Shown: positions 1-9,449 of the stretch, in pieces | How the letters are laid out: each line of letters starts with the position of its first letter | How positions within the stretch are numbered: the stretch's first letter is position 1 | Assembly (NCBI RefSeq): GCF_002770725.1 | Contig: NZ_NQVN01000001.1 | Coordinates: 806,001-870,000, forward strand | Source: Pleomorphomonas carboxyditropha | GTDB taxonomy: Bacteria; Pseudomonadota; Alphaproteobacteria; Rhizobiales; Pleomorphomonadaceae | Direction of reading: 5' to 3' | Length of the DNA: 64,000 nt | Program-made: the position numbers and the translations under genes | The notes under the pieces: generated by a model | The model's database searches: none | What the model saw: the letters and a program-made list of their open reading frames with translations, nothing else | What the model was told of the DNA's origin: nothing

Positions 1-594
1 GAGGTCGGCCCAGCCGTCCTCGCTGTCGCCGCCGACATAGTCTTTGAGGTGTACTGCCACGATACGGTCGGCATAGCGATCGAGCCAGGCGAGTGGTTCC
101 TCACCGGCGCGAATCAGCCAGCCGACGTCCGCCTCCCACAGGAGAGCCGGCTCAGCGGCCAGCAGCACATCCATCAGCCGGCTGCCGTCCTCGAGCGTTA
201 CGAACTCGAAGTCATGATTGTGATAGGCGAGCCGGAAACCGGATACAGCGGCACGCTGCCGCAAGGTGGCGAGGCGGCGGCCGAGGTTGTCGGAGGCGGC
301 GCGCGTGGTCGGACGCTTTTCTTCCGGCAGCCAGGGAACCACGATCAGTTCCACCCCCAGCGTCCGACACACTGCAAAGGCCTTGTCAGGTTCCTCTTCC
401 AGCAGCTTGAGCGGCACGTGCGCCGACGGCAGCTTGAGGCCTTGGCGGTCGGCCAGCGCCCGGAAGGCATTGGCGTCGTCGAAGACGGCGGCGAAAGGCT
501 CGACACCGGTGAAGCCCGTGGCCGCCGTCTGGGCGAGCACGCCGTCCCAAGGCTGGTAGTTTCTGGCCGAATAGAGCTGAAGCAGCGTTTTCAT
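1..594 (-). CDS. Sugar phosphate isomerase/epimerase (TIM barrel), 3' end outside window
   Basis: The reverse strand reads open from an ATG at 594 to the window edge, giving 198 residues beginning MKTLLQLYSARNYQPWDG. The fold is the xylose-isomerase-like TIM barrel (AP endonuclease 2 family): strand-end motifs YHNHDFEF, WEADVGW and VHLKDY carry the usual His, Glu and Asp metal ligands. It is the last visible gene of the CUT1 sugar operon, 15 bases after the ATPase gene, so it probably interconverts an imported sugar or an oxidised derivative. The C-terminus is missing only because the window ends. The substrate cannot be read from the sequence. Confidence 0.85.
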   Translation of the reverse strand, partial: MKTLLQLYSARNYQPWDGVLAQTAATGFTGVEPFAAVFDDANAFRALADRQGLKLPSAHVPLKLLEEEPDKAFAVCRTLGVELIVVPWLPEEKRPTTRAASDNLGRRLATLRQRAAVSGFRLAYHNHDFEFVTLEDGSRLMDVLLAAEPALLWEADVGWLIRAGEEPLAWLDRYADRIVAVHLKDYVGGDSEDGWADL

Positions 595-609
595 GGGTTC
601 CTCCCGAAG

Positions 610-1683
<1,074 letters not shown>

Positions 1684-1782
1684 GGATCCAACCCTCCCTT
1701 GCGAAGCCTCTTCCGGAGCATTCTCGAAAACGCTGCCAGTCGCTCGCCTCTCCGGCGACTGGCAGTTCATGTCGGATCGCCG

Positions 1783-2550
1783 TCAGCCGGCGAGAAGACG
1801 CTTTGCGACCGCAAAGGATTCGGAACTCGGCATCTTCGGCTGATATTCGAGGCCGACCGCTCCTCCATAGCCATTGGCGAGCAGCCAGCCGAGCCGTCGC
1901 CTGAGATCGACACCGCCACTGCCGGGATCGTTGCGGCCGGGATGGTCGGCTACGTGAACATGGAAGACCCGGTCGATCCGGCCGGCAACCACCTCTTCGG
2001 TCTTCTCGCCCATTACCGCCGAATGGTAGACGTCGTAGACGATGCCGATCTCTGGGCGACCGACCTCGTCGATGATGTCGAGCGCCTCGACGGTGCTGTC
2101 GAGGAAGTAACCCTTGTGGTCGATGAGGGTGTTGAGCGGCTCGACGCCTAGCCGGATGCCGGTTCCTTCAAGGCGCGCGCCGGCCGCCTTGAGAGTGGCC
2201 ACCAGCGCCGCCCGCTGTTCGCCGCGCGTCCTGCCCGGCAGGTCGTTGCCGGCCTGGGCGATCAGTACCTTGGCGCCAAGCCGCTTGCCCACGTCGATTG
2301 ATTTGGCGAGTCCCTCGATGAATGCCTCGCGGTTCGCCGGATCGGTAAGCGGGACCATCGGTTCGGCCACGAAGCCGGTGACGGCAATGCCGGTTTCGTG
2401 CACGGCGGCTTCCACCGCCGCCAGATCCTTGTTCGACCACAGCCAGAACTCGACGGCGTCGAGACCGGCCCGGTGGGCGAAACGTATGCGATCGGCGAAG
2501 TCGGGAGCCTCGTCGGCAAACAGCCATTCGATACAGGCAGAGAATTTCAC
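1783..2550 (-). CDS. Hydroxypyruvate isomerase-like TIM-barrel protein
   Basis: This is a 255-residue xylose-isomerase-like TIM barrel. The segment VFHVHVADHPGRNDPGSGGVD closely resembles the hydroxypyruvate isomerase family (Hyi), and GVEPLN and YDVYH carry expected metal-ligand positions. It starts with GTG at 2550, preceded by AGGAGAAAGAC, which is a good ribosome site. It lies between the MDR dehydrogenase (22 bases upstream) and the ATPase. With a second TIM barrel at the window edge, the operon probably oxidises a sugar at one carbon and then isomerises it. The actual substrate is inference only. Confidence 0.8.
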   Translation of the reverse strand: MKFSACIEWLFADEAPDFADRIRFAHRAGLDAVEFWLWSNKDLAAVEAAVHETGIAVTGFVAEPMVPLTDPANREAFIEGLAKSIDVGKRLGAKVLIAQAGNDLPGRTRGEQRAALVATLKAAGARLEGTGIRLGVEPLNTLIDHKGYFLDSTVEALDIIDEVGRPEIGIVYDVYHSAVMGEKTEEVVAGRIDRVFHVHVADHPGRNDPGSGGVDLRRRLGWLLANGYGGAVGLEYQPKMPSSESFAVAKRLLAG

Positions 2551-2572
2551 GTCTTTCTCCTCAGGCAGGATT

Positions 2573-3619
2573 TCAGTGGCGACGATAGTCGATCAGCATC
2601 TGCACGACGTCGGGATCGGCCTCGTCGAGCAGACGATAGCCGCGCCCGGCGTCGGCGAGCGGCACGCGGTGGGTGATGAATCCGGATAGATCGATAGCAA
2701 AGCTGTCGATGAATTCGCGCACCAGCTGTCCGCGCCGCTCGGCCGACCACAGCGGCCCGAGGAACGGGTTGACCGCGCCAACCTGCGAGGAAACAATGCG
2801 GGGGCGGTTGTGGTGGAACTCGCCGGATAGGCTGAGGCTCTCGAAGGTGCCGCCATACCAGGACATGGCGACGACAAGACCGTTGTAGCCGGCGATACGG
2901 ATCGCCTCGTTGAGGGCCGGAGCCGCTCCAGAAACCTCAATGACCGCGTCGGCGCCGCGGCCGCCGGTCAGGTCGCGGACCGCCTCGGCGACGTGTACCT
3001 TGGTGGGATCGAGTACATGCGTCGCGCCGCCAGCCAACGCCAGATCGCGCCGACGCTTGACGCCATCCACCGCGACGATGGTGTGCTGACCGCCCTTCTT
3101 AAGCAGGCGGACGACGATCTGGCCGATGACGCCGAGACCGGTCACCACTACATCGGCGCCGAGCGGCAGGTTGGCGTCGAGCACACCGTTGTAGGCCGTA
3201 TTGAAATTGGCGAAGAACACGCCGAGTTCCGGCTGGGCCAGGGAACCGAGCGGGATGACCGACGAAGCACGCGTGACGGCGTGGTCGCCGTGCGGCTCGT
3301 AGGCGAAGACCAAATCACCGGGGAGGAGACCGTCGACGCCGTCGCCGAGCTCGGCGACGCGGCCGACCATGGCATAACCGTAGCGGGCCGGCCAGCTCCA
3401 GGTCGAGCCGCCCTCGGCGGAGAACAGACGCGTCTTCGGATCCATCTTTTGCCGCCATTGCGGCGCCAGGCCGCGGAAAACATTAAGTTCGGTGCCGGCG
3501 CTGATGCCGGAAACGACTGCCTCGATCAGGATCTCGCCAGGGCTGGGCTGGCGCAGCGCCTCCTCGCGAATGTCCAGGCTGCGCGGGCCGGTGAAGTAGA
3601 GCGCACGGGTGGTGGTCAT
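2573..3619 (-). CDS. Zinc-type MDR alcohol dehydrogenase-like protein lacking catalytic Cys
   Basis: This 348-residue medium-chain dehydrogenase/reductase has an N-terminal GroES-like domain and a Rossmann fold with GLGVIGQ near residue 170. At the position where zinc-dependent members have CGTD it reads SAGTE, and I find no cysteine anywhere in the chain. It therefore cannot hold the catalytic or structural zinc through Cys. The BchC-like and other SAGTE-containing MDR branches look similar. It begins four bases after the MalG-type permease gene, so translation is probably coupled. The likely role is NAD(P)-linked oxidation of the imported sugar. Confidence 0.85.
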   Translation of the reverse strand: MTTTRALYFTGPRSLDIREEALRQPSPGEILIEAVVSGISAGTELNVFRGLAPQWRQKMDPKTRLFSAEGGSTWSWPARYGYAMVGRVAELGDGVDGLLPGDLVFAYEPHGDHAVTRASSVIPLGSLAQPELGVFFANFNTAYNGVLDANLPLGADVVVTGLGVIGQIVVRLLKKGGQHTIVAVDGVKRRRDLALAGGATHVLDPTKVHVAEAVRDLTGGRGADAVIEVSGAAPALNEAIRIAGYNGLVVAMSWYGGTFESLSLSGEFHHNRPRIVSSQVGAVNPFLGPLWSAERRGQLVREFIDSFAIDLSGFITHRVPLADAGRGYRLLDEADPDVVQMLIDYRRH

Positions 3620-3623
3620 GGTG

Positions 3624-4454
3624 TCATCCTTTCACGCCGCCGGACGTCAGGCCGCCGACGAGCTGATTGCGGAACATGAGGAACAGAACGATGGTCGGCA
3701 GGGCAATCACCACGCCGCCCGCCATGACCTCGCCCCAACTGAAGGAATAGGGGTCGAACAGGGTCTGCAGGGCGAGCGGCAGCGTCTTGACCTCTGTCTT
3801 GGAGATCAGCGCTAGGGCCATCAGGTATTCACCCCAGGAGAGGACGAAGGCGAAGGTGCCGACGGCAACGACGGCCGGGCGGATCAGAGGAAAAGTGATG
3901 CGCAGCATGGCGCCGATCTGGCCGGTGCCGTCGATCATCGCCGCCTCCTCAAGTTCGCGCGGCACACTGTCGATGTAGCCACGCAGCATCCAGACGGCGA
4001 TCGGCAGACCGAGCGCCAGATGGATGAAGATCAGGGCGGTTAGCGTGTTGGTCAGGCCGAGGCTGCGGACGATCACCACGATCGGAACCATCACCGCGAC
4101 GCCCGGAAGCATCTGCGTGCCGAGGATCAGCGCCGCCATAACGTCGCGCCCGACGTAGCGGAAGCGGCTGATCGAGTAGGACGCGGGCACCGCGATCGCC
4201 ACGGTAAGCAGCGCGACTACGATGCCGACAACTAGACTGTTGGCCAGCGCGATCATGAAATCGGTCCGCTGGAACAGCGACAGGAAATGAACGAAGGTCA
4301 CCGAGGTCGGCACGAGGCTTGCCGACATGATGTCACGGTCCGGCCGGACCGATGCCAGGAAAACCCAGGCGATCGGCGACAGCAACAGGAACACGGCGAT
4401 GGCTGTGACCCAGTCCAGGAAGGCCTCATGGCGCGGATTGGCGCGACGGCTCAT
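3624..4454 (-). CDS. CUT1 sugar ABC transporter permease (MalG type)
   Basis: This 276-residue inner-membrane permease has about six hydrophobic segments and the MalG-family EAA loop ELEEAAMIDGTGQIGAMLRI near residues 185-205, which docks on the ATPase. Its start overlaps the end of the partner permease by four bases (ATGA), the usual sign of coupled translation. Together with the MalF-type permease, the binding protein and the UgpC-type ATPase it forms a complete CUT1 importer. Confidence 0.93.
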   Translation of the reverse strand: MSRRANPRHEAFLDWVTAIAVFLLLSPIAWVFLASVRPDRDIMSASLVPTSVTFVHFLSLFQRTDFMIALANSLVVGIVVALLTVAIAVPASYSISRFRYVGRDVMAALILGTQMLPGVAVMVPIVVIVRSLGLTNTLTALIFIHLALGLPIAVWMLRGYIDSVPRELEEAAMIDGTGQIGAMLRITFPLIRPAVVAVGTFAFVLSWGEYLMALALISKTEVKTLPLALQTLFDPYSFSWGEVMAGGVVIALPTIVLFLMFRNQLVGGLTSGGVKG

Positions 4455-5365
4455 GCTTCGGCCCTCCGCAGACGTAGGCTGAGCGCCGATGCGATAGCCA
4501 GCACCACCAGCATGACGACGCTAATGGCGGCGGCATAGGCTGGCCGGAGATCGTTGAAGATGGCGTTGTACATTTTGATACCAAGGATGGTGGTCGCGCT
4601 CTGCGGCCCGCCCTTGGTCATGATCCAGGCGAGGTCGAAGCTGTAGAAGGCGAGGATTCCGAGCACCAGGGCGATGATCAGCATGGTGTTCTGGATCGCT
4701 GGCAGCGTGACGTGCATGAAGCGAGTGACCGCCGAGGCGCCGTCTACCTCCGCCGCCTCGTAGAGCTCGTCTGGAATGGCTTTCATGGCGGCGATCAGGG
4801 CGAGCACCAAAAACGGCGTTCCCTTCCAACCGGAAATGAAGATGATTACCGTGAAAGCCAGGGTCGGGTCATTCAGAACCGAGCTGTCGCCGGCTATACC
4901 AAGCGCCCGCAGCATGAAGTGGACGGTGCCGACCTGGCTGTCGAGCAGGAACTGCCAGCCGTAACCGAGCACGATGAAGGGCATCACCCAGGGTAACAGG
5001 ATCAGCGCCGAGGCGACGCGAGCGACCAGCGTGTCCCGGTTGAGCAGGAGGGCGATCGGCAGCGCCAGCACGATCTCGACGGCGACCGTGCCGAGCGTCC
5101 AGACCCAGGTCCGCCAGAAGGCGCTCCAGAGGGACACATCGTAGATTAGGGTCCGGAAATTCTTGAGGCCGCCCCACACCGGAGTGGGCTGCCGCAGCAG
5201 GTACCAATCTTGCAGCGACAGCCAGACGTCATAGATCAAGGGGATCACGGCAATGATGGTCGCGACGATCACGGCCGGTGCGATCAGCACATATGGCAGG
5301 ATGCGATCGGCCGTCATCGTTTTGCGGCGCCCTGGCTGGGCCGCAAGCAAACTGCTCGACACCAT
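4451..5365 (-). CDS. CUT1 sugar ABC transporter permease (MalF type)
   Basis: This permease of about 304 residues has six membrane segments starting at ILPYVLIAPAVIVA and an EAA loop, ELYEAAEVDGASAVTRF. I place the start at the ATG at 5365 because GGAGA lies six bases upstream. The frame is open to a GTG at 5395, but that codon sits almost on the stop of the binding-protein gene and has no ribosome site. It overlaps the next permease by four bases. Confidence 0.92.
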   Translation of the reverse strand: MVSSSLLAAQPGRRKTMTADRILPYVLIAPAVIVATIIAVIPLIYDVWLSLQDWYLLRQPTPVWGGLKNFRTLIYDVSLWSAFWRTWVWTLGTVAVEIVLALPIALLLNRDTLVARVASALILLPWVMPFIVLGYGWQFLLDSQVGTVHFMLRALGIAGDSSVLNDPTLAFTVIIFISGWKGTPFLVLALIAAMKAIPDELYEAAEVDGASAVTRFMHVTLPAIQNTMLIIALVLGILAFYSFDLAWIMTKGGPQSATTILGIKMYNAIFNDLRPAYAAAISVVMLVVLAIASALSLRLRRAEA

Positions 5366-5401
5366 GGTCATTCTCCAGCCTTGGTCCGGAACCACGCGAG
5401 A

Positions 5402-6679
5402 CTAGCGGGCGAGAACTTCGTCAATGGTCGTGCAGAGGTCGGCTGCGGCTTCGTTCGCCGTCTGTTTGCCGAGCGCAACGGCCTGAACCGCCGTCTGGAC
5501 GGCGTTGACCTCAAGCTGGCCCATTTCCGGGATGGCTTCGCTCGGATATTGATAGGGCTTGGCGTCGTAGAGCTGTTTGACGAACAGCGGATAGGGGGCT
5601 TGATCCCAAGGCGCTTCCTGGGCGAGCTGGATGTTGCCAGGGATGAATCCACCGGCGGTCGCGAGCTGCTTTAGCCCGTCATGGGTGGCGAACATGATCC
5701 ACTTGGCCGCCGCCTCCTTGTGCTCGGAGGCGTTCCAGAGCACCAGCGGCCAGCCGCCCAGGAAACCGGCTCGTCCCGCCGGCCCCGCCGGCACCAAGGC
5801 AATGCCGACGTCTTTGGCCCAAGGCGGGTTTTCCGTCTTGATGTCGCGCACCAGGACGGGTGCCTGCAGGATCATCGCGTAGTTGCCGTCGAGGAAGCCA
5901 CGACGCACCGTATCATCGGCCATAGTGGCCGCGTCCGGATGGGTCGAGCCGTCTTTGAACATGCCAGTGAAGACGGTCAACGCATCTTCGAACTCGGGTG
6001 ACCGGAAGGCGCATTTGCCCTTGTCGTCAAGCATGCGAGCGCCATACCCGAGCCAGACACTCATAAAATTATGGATGGTGTCATAGGAGATGCCCATGTT
6101 CAGTCCGACGCCGTAGGTGCCCTTAGGAGCCTTTTCGGTCAGGATCTTGGCATCCTTCGCCAGCTCTTCCCAGGTCTGCGGTGGCTTGTCGGGATCAAGG
6201 CCGGCCGCCTGGAACAGGTCCTTGCGATAAAAGAGCGCTCGTGTCTCGACGTTGACCGGCGCTCCCCACCATTTTCCTTGCAGAAAATAATAGCCCTTGT
6301 CACCCGGCCAGACCTGGCTCGCCACGTCGGTGCCATTCGCCTTGTCGTAGGCTTCCATATAGGGATCGAGCAGTACCAGCGCGCCGGCCGCCTGGAACTG
6401 GGCGACCACGTTGTTACCGAGCATGGAGACGTCGGGCAGACCGCCGGTGGTCAGCGCGCTGACCAGACGCTGTTGCTGGCTGGCCCAGGGTACGATCTCC
6501 ATGTTGATGTCGATGTCGGGGTTGGCGGCTTCGAAGGCCTTGATCGCATCGTTCCAGGCGGCAATGTCGCCCTCAATCGTGCTGAACTGCCAGAAGGTGA
6601 CGGTTTCCTTGGCGAAGGTATGCGAAGTCATCATGGCAAGCGCCGCCGCGCCTGCCATCAGAAGCTGATACTTCTTCAT
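5402..6679 (-). CDS. CUT1 extracellular sugar-binding protein
   Basis: This 425-residue periplasmic solute-binding protein (family 1, MalE/UgpB-like) starts with a clear signal peptide, MKKYQLLMAGAAALAMMTSHTFA. VTFWQFST at the mature N-terminus and GNYAMILQAP near residue 265 are typical of the family. It is the first gene of a seven-gene operon and is preceded by a promoter with an embedded LacI-type operator. Its ligand cannot be deduced; the downstream isomerases and dehydrogenase suggest a monosaccharide or sugar alcohol. Confidence 0.92.
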   Translation of the reverse strand: MKKYQLLMAGAAALAMMTSHTFAKETVTFWQFSTIEGDIAAWNDAIKAFEAANPDIDINMEIVPWASQQQRLVSALTTGGLPDVSMLGNNVVAQFQAAGALVLLDPYMEAYDKANGTDVASQVWPGDKGYYFLQGKWWGAPVNVETRALFYRKDLFQAAGLDPDKPPQTWEELAKDAKILTEKAPKGTYGVGLNMGISYDTIHNFMSVWLGYGARMLDDKGKCAFRSPEFEDALTVFTGMFKDGSTHPDAATMADDTVRRGFLDGNYAMILQAPVLVRDIKTENPPWAKDVGIALVPAGPAGRAGFLGGWPLVLWNASEHKEAAAKWIMFATHDGLKQLATAGGFIPGNIQLAQEAPWDQAPYPLFVKQLYDAKPYQYPSEAIPEMGQLEVNAVQTAVQAVALGKQTANEAAADLCTTIDEVLAR

Positions 6680-6754
6680 GGCGATTTCACTCCCGAGATA
6701 GGCTGTTGCCCTTGTCCAGACTTAAGTCGGACCTTCAACGGCGTCTTATTGCGC

Positions 6755-6792
6755 CATGTGTCATCGATAACACATGCGGTTTTGCCTGTCAA
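6755..6792 (-). promoter_or_regulatory. Promoter with overlapping LacI-type operator
   Basis: On the reverse strand TTGACA (6792-6787) is followed after 17 bases by TATCGA (6769-6764), a plausible sigma-70 promoter for the CUT1 operon. The -10 box lies inside a 22-base near-perfect palindrome at 6755-6776, with arms CATGTG and CACATG around TCATCGATAA. The core resembles the TGTTATCGATAACA operators of LacI/GalR proteins. The lacI-type gene is immediately upstream, so repression by occlusion of the -10 is expected. Confidence 0.7.
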
Positions 6793-6818
6793 CTTTGGCG
6801 ATTCGGAATAGGTGGGTG

Positions 6819-7871
6819 TCAGCCGGGAGCGCGTCCGGTCGAGGCACGGACGACCAGTTCGGCCGGCAGTGTCTGCTCATTGAGCGGCGCCCGCCCCTCG
6901 ATCAGGTCGAGGGCACACTGGAAGCCGGCCGCTCCCATGCGGGCCATTGGCTGCGATACCGTTGTCAGCGCCGGCGCAAGGCAGACGGCCAGCGTGTCGT
7001 CGAAGCCGACGATCGAGATGTCCTCGGGGATGCGCAATCGACAATCATAGATCGCCTGCAGCGCGCCGGCGGCCAGAATGTCACAGGTGGCGAAGATCGC
7101 CGTCGGTGGCTGATCGAGTTCCAGCAGCGCCCGTGTGTGGCGATAGCCAGACGCACCGGGAAAAGTGTCGGACATCGAGTAGTATTTGCCCAGCCGAACC
7201 AGCCGCGGATCAGTTAACAGATCAAATTCCTGCACGCAGTCGCGATAGGCGTTCAACCTCTCCTCCTCGACCGCATAGCCGCGCCGCGAATTGGGTAGCT
7301 GGATCGCTGGATCGCCGCCGACGAAGGCAACGCGGCGGTGACCGAGCTCAACGAGATGCACCATCGCCTGGCGTGCGCCGGTATAGTTATCGACCCGGAT
7401 GAAGGGTGCGGCCGTCGTTCGACTGCGCTCTAGTTCAACGTAGGGGATGCCGCTGCGGTCGAGCAGCGCCAGATTGGTGGCGTCCGTCGATGTGCAGAAC
7501 AGAACGGCGTCGACGTGGTCATCGATGAACCGCTCGATGCCGAGTCGTTCCCGTTTGCTATCGTTGGAATGGTTGAAAAGCACTGTACGGTAATTGTTGG
7601 CGCGCGCCGCGTTCTCGACACCTTGGGCAACATTGGCGAAGAATGGGTTGACGGTGATCTCGGTCAGCATCTGGCCGATGGTGTAGCTGCGGCGCATCCG
7701 AAGCCCGCGGGCCATGCTGTTCGGCCGGTAGCCGGTTTCCTTGAGCGCCGTCTCGACAGCAGTGCGCGCATCGGCGGAAACGTAGCCCCCTTTCAGCACC
7801 CGATTGACCGTCGCCGTCGAAACGCCGGCGAGCTTGGCAACGTCGTGTATCGTGGGGTTTCCAGCCGCCAT
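6819..7871 (-). CDS. LacI-family transcriptional regulator
   Basis: This 350-residue repressor has the N-terminal LacI helix-turn-helix and hinge (TIHDVAKLAGVSTATVNRVL, then YRPNSMARGLR) followed by a periplasmic-binding-protein-like sensor domain. The start is one of two adjacent ATGs (7874 or 7871) behind GGGGAGG; I chose 7871 for better spacing. It lies upstream of the CUT1 operon on the same strand, and its probable operator is at 6755-6776. The inducer is probably the imported sugar or an intermediate. Confidence 0.93.
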   Translation of the reverse strand: MAAGNPTIHDVAKLAGVSTATVNRVLKGGYVSADARTAVETALKETGYRPNSMARGLRMRRSYTIGQMLTEITVNPFFANVAQGVENAARANNYRTVLFNHSNDSKRERLGIERFIDDHVDAVLFCTSTDATNLALLDRSGIPYVELERSRTTAAPFIRVDNYTGARQAMVHLVELGHRRVAFVGGDPAIQLPNSRRGYAVEEERLNAYRDCVQEFDLLTDPRLVRLGKYYSMSDTFPGASGYRHTRALLELDQPPTAIFATCDILAAGALQAIYDCRLRIPEDISIVGFDDTLAVCLAPALTTVSQPMARMGAAGFQCALDLIEGRAPLNEQTLPAELVVRASTGRAPG

Positions 7872-8058
7872 CATGCCTCCCCGGCACCTGATCTCACGCC
7901 ACAAGGATGCCAAGCATTTGGCGCTACAGGGAATAATTGTCAACGACTCTGACGCGCAGGTCGTGGCTGGATGGTGATGATCAGGCCGACCAAAACCATG
8001 AAGTTGATGAGTCTATTCCAGCGTAGCGGCCGCCAGTGTCCCATTCGACCAGCCGTTT

Positions 8059-9438
8059 TCAGGCCGGCGGCAGGATCTTGCCGGGGTTGAGGATGCCCTT
8101 CGGATCGATGGCCGTCTTGATCGCCCGCATCAGCGCGAGGGCGGCGTCGCCGAACTCTTCGCGCATGTAGTCGATCTTGCCCGAGCCGATGCCGTGCTCG
8201 CCGGTCGAGGTGCCGCCGACGGCGATGGCGTGGTGGATCAGCTCGGCATTGATGGCGCGGACGCGATCCAGCTCGGCCGCGTCGTCGGGGTCGACGGCGA
8301 ACATGACGTGGAAATTGCCGTCGCCGACGTGGCCGAGGATGGCCGCCGTGGCGCCGGCCTTCTCGACGAGGTCGCGGGCGAGCGCCACCGAGCCGGCGAG
8401 CTCGGAGATCGGCACGCAGATGTCGGTGGCCCAGCCCTTCGAGCCGGTGCGGGCGGCGAGCACGGCATAGAAGGCGTCGTGGCGCGCCTTCCAGAGGCGC
8501 GAGCGATCTTCCGGCGTCGTCGCCCAGTCGAAGGCGGCGGCGCCGTAGTCGGCGACGATGCCGCGCACCGTTTCCACCTGCTCGGCGACGCCCTTTTCCG
8601 AGCCGTGGAACTCGAAGACCAGCGTGTCGCCGGCCGGCAGCGTCAATCCGGAATAGGCGTTGGTGTAGTCGACGAGCCGCTTCTCCATCAGCTCGACGCG
8701 GGCGATCGGCACGCCGTACTGGATGACGGCGATGGCCGCCTCGGCGGCGCTGACGAGATCGGGAAAGCGGCAGGTGGCGGCGGCCGTTGCCTCGGGAATG
8801 CCGTGAAGGCGCAGCGTCACCTCGGTGATGATGCCGAGCGTGCCCTCGGAGCCGACGATGAGGCGGGTGAGGTCGTAGCCGGCGGCCGACTTGCGGGCGC
8901 GGCTCGACGTGCGGATCACCTCGCCGTTGGCCAGCACGACGGTCAGCGACAGCACGTTGTCGCGCATGGTGCCGTAGCGGACGGCGTTGGTGCCGGAGGC
9001 GCGCGTCGCCGCCATGCCGCCGATGGTGGCGTTGGCGCCGGGATCGACGGGAAAGAACAGGCCCTGGTCGCGCAGGTAGGCGTTGAGCTCCTCGCGCGTC
9101 ACGCCGGCCTCGACGGTGCAGTCGAGATCGGCCGAGCTGACGCGCAGGACCTTCCGCATGCGGGTAAGGTCGAGCGACAGGCCGCCTTCGGTGGCGGCCA
9201 GGTGTCCTTCGAGCGACGTGCCGGCGCCGAAGGCGATCACCGGGATGCCCTCGGCGGCGCAGAGCTTCACCGCCTCGGCCACCTCCTCGGTGCTCTCGGC
9301 GAACAACACCGCGTCGGGGGCGGCGACGGCGTGATGGGTCTCGCCGCCGCCGTGCTGGGCGCGCAGCGCCGGCGAGCGGGAAAAGCGGTTGCCAAAGCGG
9401 TTGGCAAGTGTCTGAAAGGCTGTGGACAAGCTGTGCAT
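8059..9438 (-). CDS. FAD-linked D-lactate/glycolate dehydrogenase (GlcD/LDHD-like)
   Basis: This 459-residue flavoprotein has an N-terminal PCMH-type FAD-binding domain (AFGAGTSLEGHL; VDPGANATIGG) and a C-terminal cap with HVGDGNFH and STGEHGIG, the hallmarks of D-2-hydroxyacid dehydrogenases such as LDHD and GlcD. It should oxidise a 2-hydroxy acid to the 2-oxo acid and pass electrons to the respiratory chain. The start is the ATG at 9438 behind a weak GGAAAG, 11 bases after the propeller gene; the frame remains open far upstream but that part is antisense noise. It is the last gene of a CUT2 operon, which suggests the imported compound is, or is converted to, a hydroxy acid. Confidence 0.88.
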   Translation of the reverse strand: MHSLSTAFQTLANRFGNRFSRSPALRAQHGGGETHHAVAAPDAVLFAESTEEVAEAVKLCAAEGIPVIAFGAGTSLEGHLAATEGGLSLDLTRMRKVLRVSSADLDCTVEAGVTREELNAYLRDQGLFFPVDPGANATIGGMAATRASGTNAVRYGTMRDNVLSLTVVLANGEVIRTSSRARKSAAGYDLTRLIVGSEGTLGIITEVTLRLHGIPEATAAATCRFPDLVSAAEAAIAVIQYGVPIARVELMEKRLVDYTNAYSGLTLPAGDTLVFEFHGSEKGVAEQVETVRGIVADYGAAAFDWATTPEDRSRLWKARHDAFYAVLAARTGSKGWATDICVPISELAGSVALARDLVEKAGATAAILGHVGDGNFHVMFAVDPDDAAELDRVRAINAELIHHAIAVGGTSTGEHGIGSGKIDYMREEFGDAALALMRAIKTAIDPKGILNPGKILPPA

Positions 9439-9449
9439 CGTCTTTCCGG

